Assembly (NCBI GenBank): GCA_029974595.1
Contig: JARKRC010000056.1
Span: forward strand, 62,001-126,000
Source: Ereboglobus sp.
GTDB taxonomy: Bacteria > Verrucomicrobiota > Verrucomicrobiia > Opitutales > Opitutaceae
Direction of reading: 5' to 3'
DNA length: 64,000 bases
The notes under the pieces were generated by a model, which saw nothing but the letters and a program-made list of their open reading frames with translations, was not told the origin of the DNA and did not search any database. This document shows positions 62,201 through 64,000 of this stretch, piece after piece. The position numbers and the translations under genes are program-made. Numbering within the stretch: position 1 is the first letter of the stretch; each line of letters opens with the position of its first letter.

Positions 62201-64000
62201 CCCAGGACACCGGTGCTGTTCGCATCCACCGTGAGGGCGCCGCCTGTGAAGGTGTAGCTGCCGTTGCCGCTGATGGACATCTCGGAGACAACCGCGCCGG
62301 TGGACATGATGTTGATGGCGTTGCTGCCGGTGGCGTCAAAGATGACCTTGTCGCCGGAAACGAATTTGGTGTCGAGGCCCGACCAGTTGCCGGTGGTGGA
62401 ATCCCAGTTGCCGTCGGTCGCGCCAGTCCATGTGAGAACCTGGTTGGTTTTGTTGGAGATGACCTGAAGTTCGGTTTTGTCGGTGCTGAGGGCGTAGGTG
62501 GCGCTGGAGCGGATGCTGTTGAGCGGGGAGCCGCCGTTTTGCGTGATGCTGAGGCCGGTGAGGATGCTGTCGGAGAAGATGTCACTGGTGAGCTTGAGGA
62601 GGGTGAAAGTACCAGTCTGGATGTTGACGAGGTCGATGGTATTGGTGGCGCTGCCGAAACTGGCGCTGGTGGCAATGATGGTGTCGGCGCCCGAGGCATA
62701 CATATCGTGGCTGAGCGTGGCCGCGCCGCCGAAGCTCAGCGCGCCGTTGATGGTGAGTGTGGAAGGGGTGGTGACCGTGGCATCGTTGTGCGTGAGGCCG
62801 GCCTGCAGGTTGCCGGCGCCGGCGAAGGTGACATTGCCGGTGATGGTGCCCGAGCCGCCAAAGGCTCCGCCGGCGGCGATGCTGACATTACCAGTGTAGC
62901 TGGTGGTGAAGAGGCTGCCTTGGTTGACGTTGATGGCTCCGGAAAGGCCGGAGAGGTTGCCGGAGAGGACGAGGTCGCCAGCGCCGGTCTTGCTGACGCC
63001 GGAGTCGCCGGTGATGGCGCCGGTGAATTCCATCCTGCCGCCTGCGTTGGTATCAATGGCCACTTGGGCGCCAGACTGGACGGTGATGGCATGGGCGAGT
63101 TTCAAGGAGACGGCTGTGCCGCCGAGGGTGCCGGAGGTGATGGCGATGGTCTGACCGGCGCCCGTGCCGATTGCAGAGGCGCTGCCGATGACGAGCATGC
63201 CGCCGTTGAGCGTGGTGTTGCCGCTGACGGAGTTGCTGCCGGAGAGGGTCAGGGTGCCGACGCCGGTTTTGCTGATGGAGGCGGCGGTGAGGTTGCCGGA
63301 GAAGGTGGAGGCGGCGGTGTTGTTGAGCGTGGCCGCTCCCGTGCCGAGAGTGACGGCACCGGCGCCGGAGAGGTTGTTGAGGGTCTGCGCGAAGCCGTTG
63401 GCAGAAATAGCTCCGATGTCGGCAATGTTCACGCCAGAGCTGTTAGCGAGTTGGCCGGCTGCTGTGAGGACCAGCGAGCCAGCATTGACGGTAGTGGAGC
63501 CGGTGTAGCCGAGGGTGTTGTTGAGCGTGAGGCTGCCCGCGCCGAGCTTGGTGAGTCCGCTGGTGCCGGTAAAGGTGACTGTGCTCGCGATGCCGATGTC
63601 AAAGCCGTTGCTGTCGATAAAGGCACCGTCACCCTTGGTTGTAATGGCTATATTGCCACGGATAAAAGTGCCGCTGCCCGCGAGCGCCTGCAAGACACCG
63701 CCGTCAAATGTGAGCTTGGCGTTGCCAGCCACGGCTGTGCTGCCTTGGATGCCCAGCTTGGCCGCGAGGGTTGCGCGATTGGCGGCGTTGGTGCTGCTCA
63801 ATGTGAGTTCGCTTTTGGCGGTGGCGGTGGCACGTGCAAGCTCAACACCACCATTTGCAACAGTAACACGCGCGGAGTCTTGAATCGTCACATATCCGCC
63901 GCCACTGCCGTTGAAACCTGTAATAAGGGCCGTCGCTAGCGTGCTGCTGATATTCCAGCGGGCATTTTCCTTGATGGTTACGTATCCCGCGCTCGCGCCT
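59239..64000 (-). CDS. Second autotransporter, 5' end beyond the window (AT2)
   Basis: The frame runs from the TAA-side stop at 59239 to the window edge: 1586 residues visible, start outside. The first visible block (GASAGYVTIKENARWN) aligns with the matching part of AT1 (GASAGFVTIRENATWN), so only about 190 N-terminal residues are missing. Passenger repeats resemble AT1 (GLTKLGAGSLTLNN, TLTLSGSNSVSGNT). A 413-nt stretch (61310-61722) encodes seven 19-20-residue repeats not seen in AT1. The C-terminus is a barrel ending in GYGLNAGINYRW. Located 52 nt upstream of AT1; the two look like a tandem duplication. Confidence 0.88.
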   Translation of the reverse strand, partial: GASAGYVTIKENARWNISSTLATALITGFNGSGGGYVTIQDSARVTVANGGVELARATATAKSELTLSSTNAANRATLAAKLGIQGSTAVAGNAKLTFDGGVLQALAGSGTFIRGNIAITTKGDGAFIDSNGFDIGIASTVTFTGTSGLTKLGAGSLTLNNTLGYTGSTTVNAGSLVLTAAGQLANSSGVNIADIGAISANGFAQTLNNLSGAGAVTLGTGAATLNNTAASTFSGNLTAASISKTGVGTLTLSGSNSVSGNTTLNGGMLVIGSASAIGTGAGQTIAITSGTLGGTAVSLKLAHAITVQSGAQVAIDTNAGGRMEFTGAITGDSGVSKTGAGDLVLSGNLSGLSGAINVNQGSLFTTSYTGNVSIAAGGAFGGSGTITGNVTFAGAGNLQAGLTHNDATVTTPSTLTINGALSFGGAATLSHDMYASGADTIIATSASFGSATNTIDLVNIQTGTFTLLKLTSDIFSDSILTGLSITQNGGSPLNSIRSSATYALSTDKTELQVISNKTNQVLTWTGATDGNWDSTTGNWSGLDTKFVSGDKVIFDATGSNAINIMSTGAVVSEMSISGNGSYTFTGGALTVDANSTGVLGTSFGGVAPAGIFTINTTGTVTLANSTPNSFTNGIDVRQGTLIGSVAHFGDAKIANNGATIFNQTGNATYTGILTGTGVLGKTGAGTLTVGNNLAGFTGRTELAGGTLTFSASVTYNSSAITGSNSNVTAGTDFTFAGPTTLTNGSFTISNNSHVGSIAISGTGNITAGNNNTITGSAATGTGNIVIGTNSVINGSATAQSGTINIGANGSIQGPAVIQGAGAIIVGATSAISGSASVGSGVISIGTHGILGGPAAINGVGGVWLGASGTIKGAAEIQTGTMFLSANSYVDGPVTSTGAYFMVDLLEGSKINGSVSTAGATGIYLSTGSLVITNTTFPTGSGAPVVTSTSVPNPSRIAGDLTINSGPATAVVFGAGIIDGTLHVANNSTNVHIGVTRNAYTSGTYNMAYYDRVGVLKIGKIVLDGGGRLVGSGTIMTDSVSFNNTLTLDNGSGVNAFTSGLVVTGSLVGSGDVIKTGSGNVILEAPSSYTGRTTVAEGSLIARAENALSPNSPSFHINQGASLSLGGFSHTLPEVINHGRIYIGGNNLPNAGIKLTITGSYDSGNTGGISFNIIAADKTKTLSDQLVFTNAANISGTTKVFVQFTDNRTDWTRVVYDLDPIIIAEAGELVPGTFVLDDGRGYDRVVMSQRDYVIKYTDAGIELKATTAAEMPAALAANAVSIMANRAAYGSINQRLDYLHAAHALPGDNDTGVQAWAQTYYRADKLDGAQFPDSDGTTWGVQAGVDKRKKRAGKTYTIYGAFMDHTEASATLTNKTETDLSSTGIGAYLSAYSDLDWHVDVAARYSWDEYKISIGDVYSYQNGEQSMETDGYTWGAMVRAIKICDLGKDWTLIPQIQLAYQQRKINSATDTFGRTYTFGPEQMRVNVPASFEGRLGLGIRKLITVSDTVSLAPYLNANFVYEFKGDLMVTTVNNAFVREDFGGGSCLITAGLPARLGRRVDAYMDVSLQTGGPITGYGLNAGINYRW
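61310..61722 (-). repeat. Seven tandem 19-20-residue repeats within AT2 passenger
   Basis: On the protein level the units read like GNITAGNNNTITGSAATGT, GNIVIGTNSVINGSATAQS, GTINIGANGSIQGPAVIQGA, GAIIVGATSAISGSASVGS, GVISIGTHGILGGPAAINGV, GGVWLGASGTIKGAAEIQT and GTMFLSANSYVDGPV. The pattern G-x-[IVM]-x-[IVL]-G-x3-x-I-x-G suggests one coil of a beta-helix per unit, similar to bactofilin-like repeats. Confidence 0.75.

Noticed and set aside
59185-63939. Long plus-strand open frames opposite the autotransporters
   Set aside because: Shadows caused by the strongly repetitive, GC-rich passenger sequence.

Overview
The window looks like a chromosomal segment of a high-GC Gram-negative bacterium, most probably a verrucomicrobium of the Opitutaceae type. 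This is inferred from the gene mix: multi-sulfatase/DUF4838 carbohydrate operon without SusC/SusD, very large autotransporters rich in beta-strand repeats, a split CcsB/CcsA cytochrome c system, a LemA/M48 pair, and abundant short-period intergenic repeats. No sequence search was possible.

Left half (1-34 kb) is housekeeping: the end of a LemA gene and an M48 protease; Sua5 and ribosomal protein bS18 on the minus strand; an EamA permease; ribH-nusB-ftsY; a NUDIX hydrolase; EttA; an MFS exporter coupled to a retropepsin/PDZ lipoprotein; metF; accB-accC on the minus strand; a TolC-like protein; a PpiD/SurA-like periplasmic chaperone; a 33-residue bS22-like protein; tRNA-His(GTG); and a short low-GC islet. 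MscS, EamA, lipase and thioesterase genes follow, then a lipoprotein-resB-ccsA cytochrome c maturation operon, hpt, a degenerate sulfatase-fold protein, a DTW-domain tRNA modification enzyme, and a Fur-family regulator with sufC-sufB-sufD-sufT.

Right half (34-64 kb) is accessory. A nine-gene minus-strand operon, about 18 kb and tightly spaced, runs from a GH105 lipoprotein at 52458 down to a DUF4838/IPT/Ig/NHL protein at 34257. Between them lie GH31, two DUF4838 proteins, a sulfatase, a PhoD-like phosphatase, a second sulfatase and an esterase-nucleoside hydrolase fusion. I read it as a degradation locus for a sulfated, uronate-containing polysaccharide. An unknown secreted protein, a SMP-30 family lactonase and two tandem paralogous autotransporters (the second cut by the window edge) follow.

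Most notable points: accC is full length and in frame but carries two TAG codons four codons apart in its ATP-grasp domain, with a nearby substitution of a conserved glycine; five intergenic gaps, including all three gaps from sufC to sufT, hold inverted repeats each built from a different 7-10 nt (or longer) tandem unit; all three DUF4838 proteins share an E-N-[DG]-x4-C-x-C-x2-C-x3-D motif; and a sulfatase-fold protein has lost its catalytic Cys/Ser and two metal-binding Asp residues.
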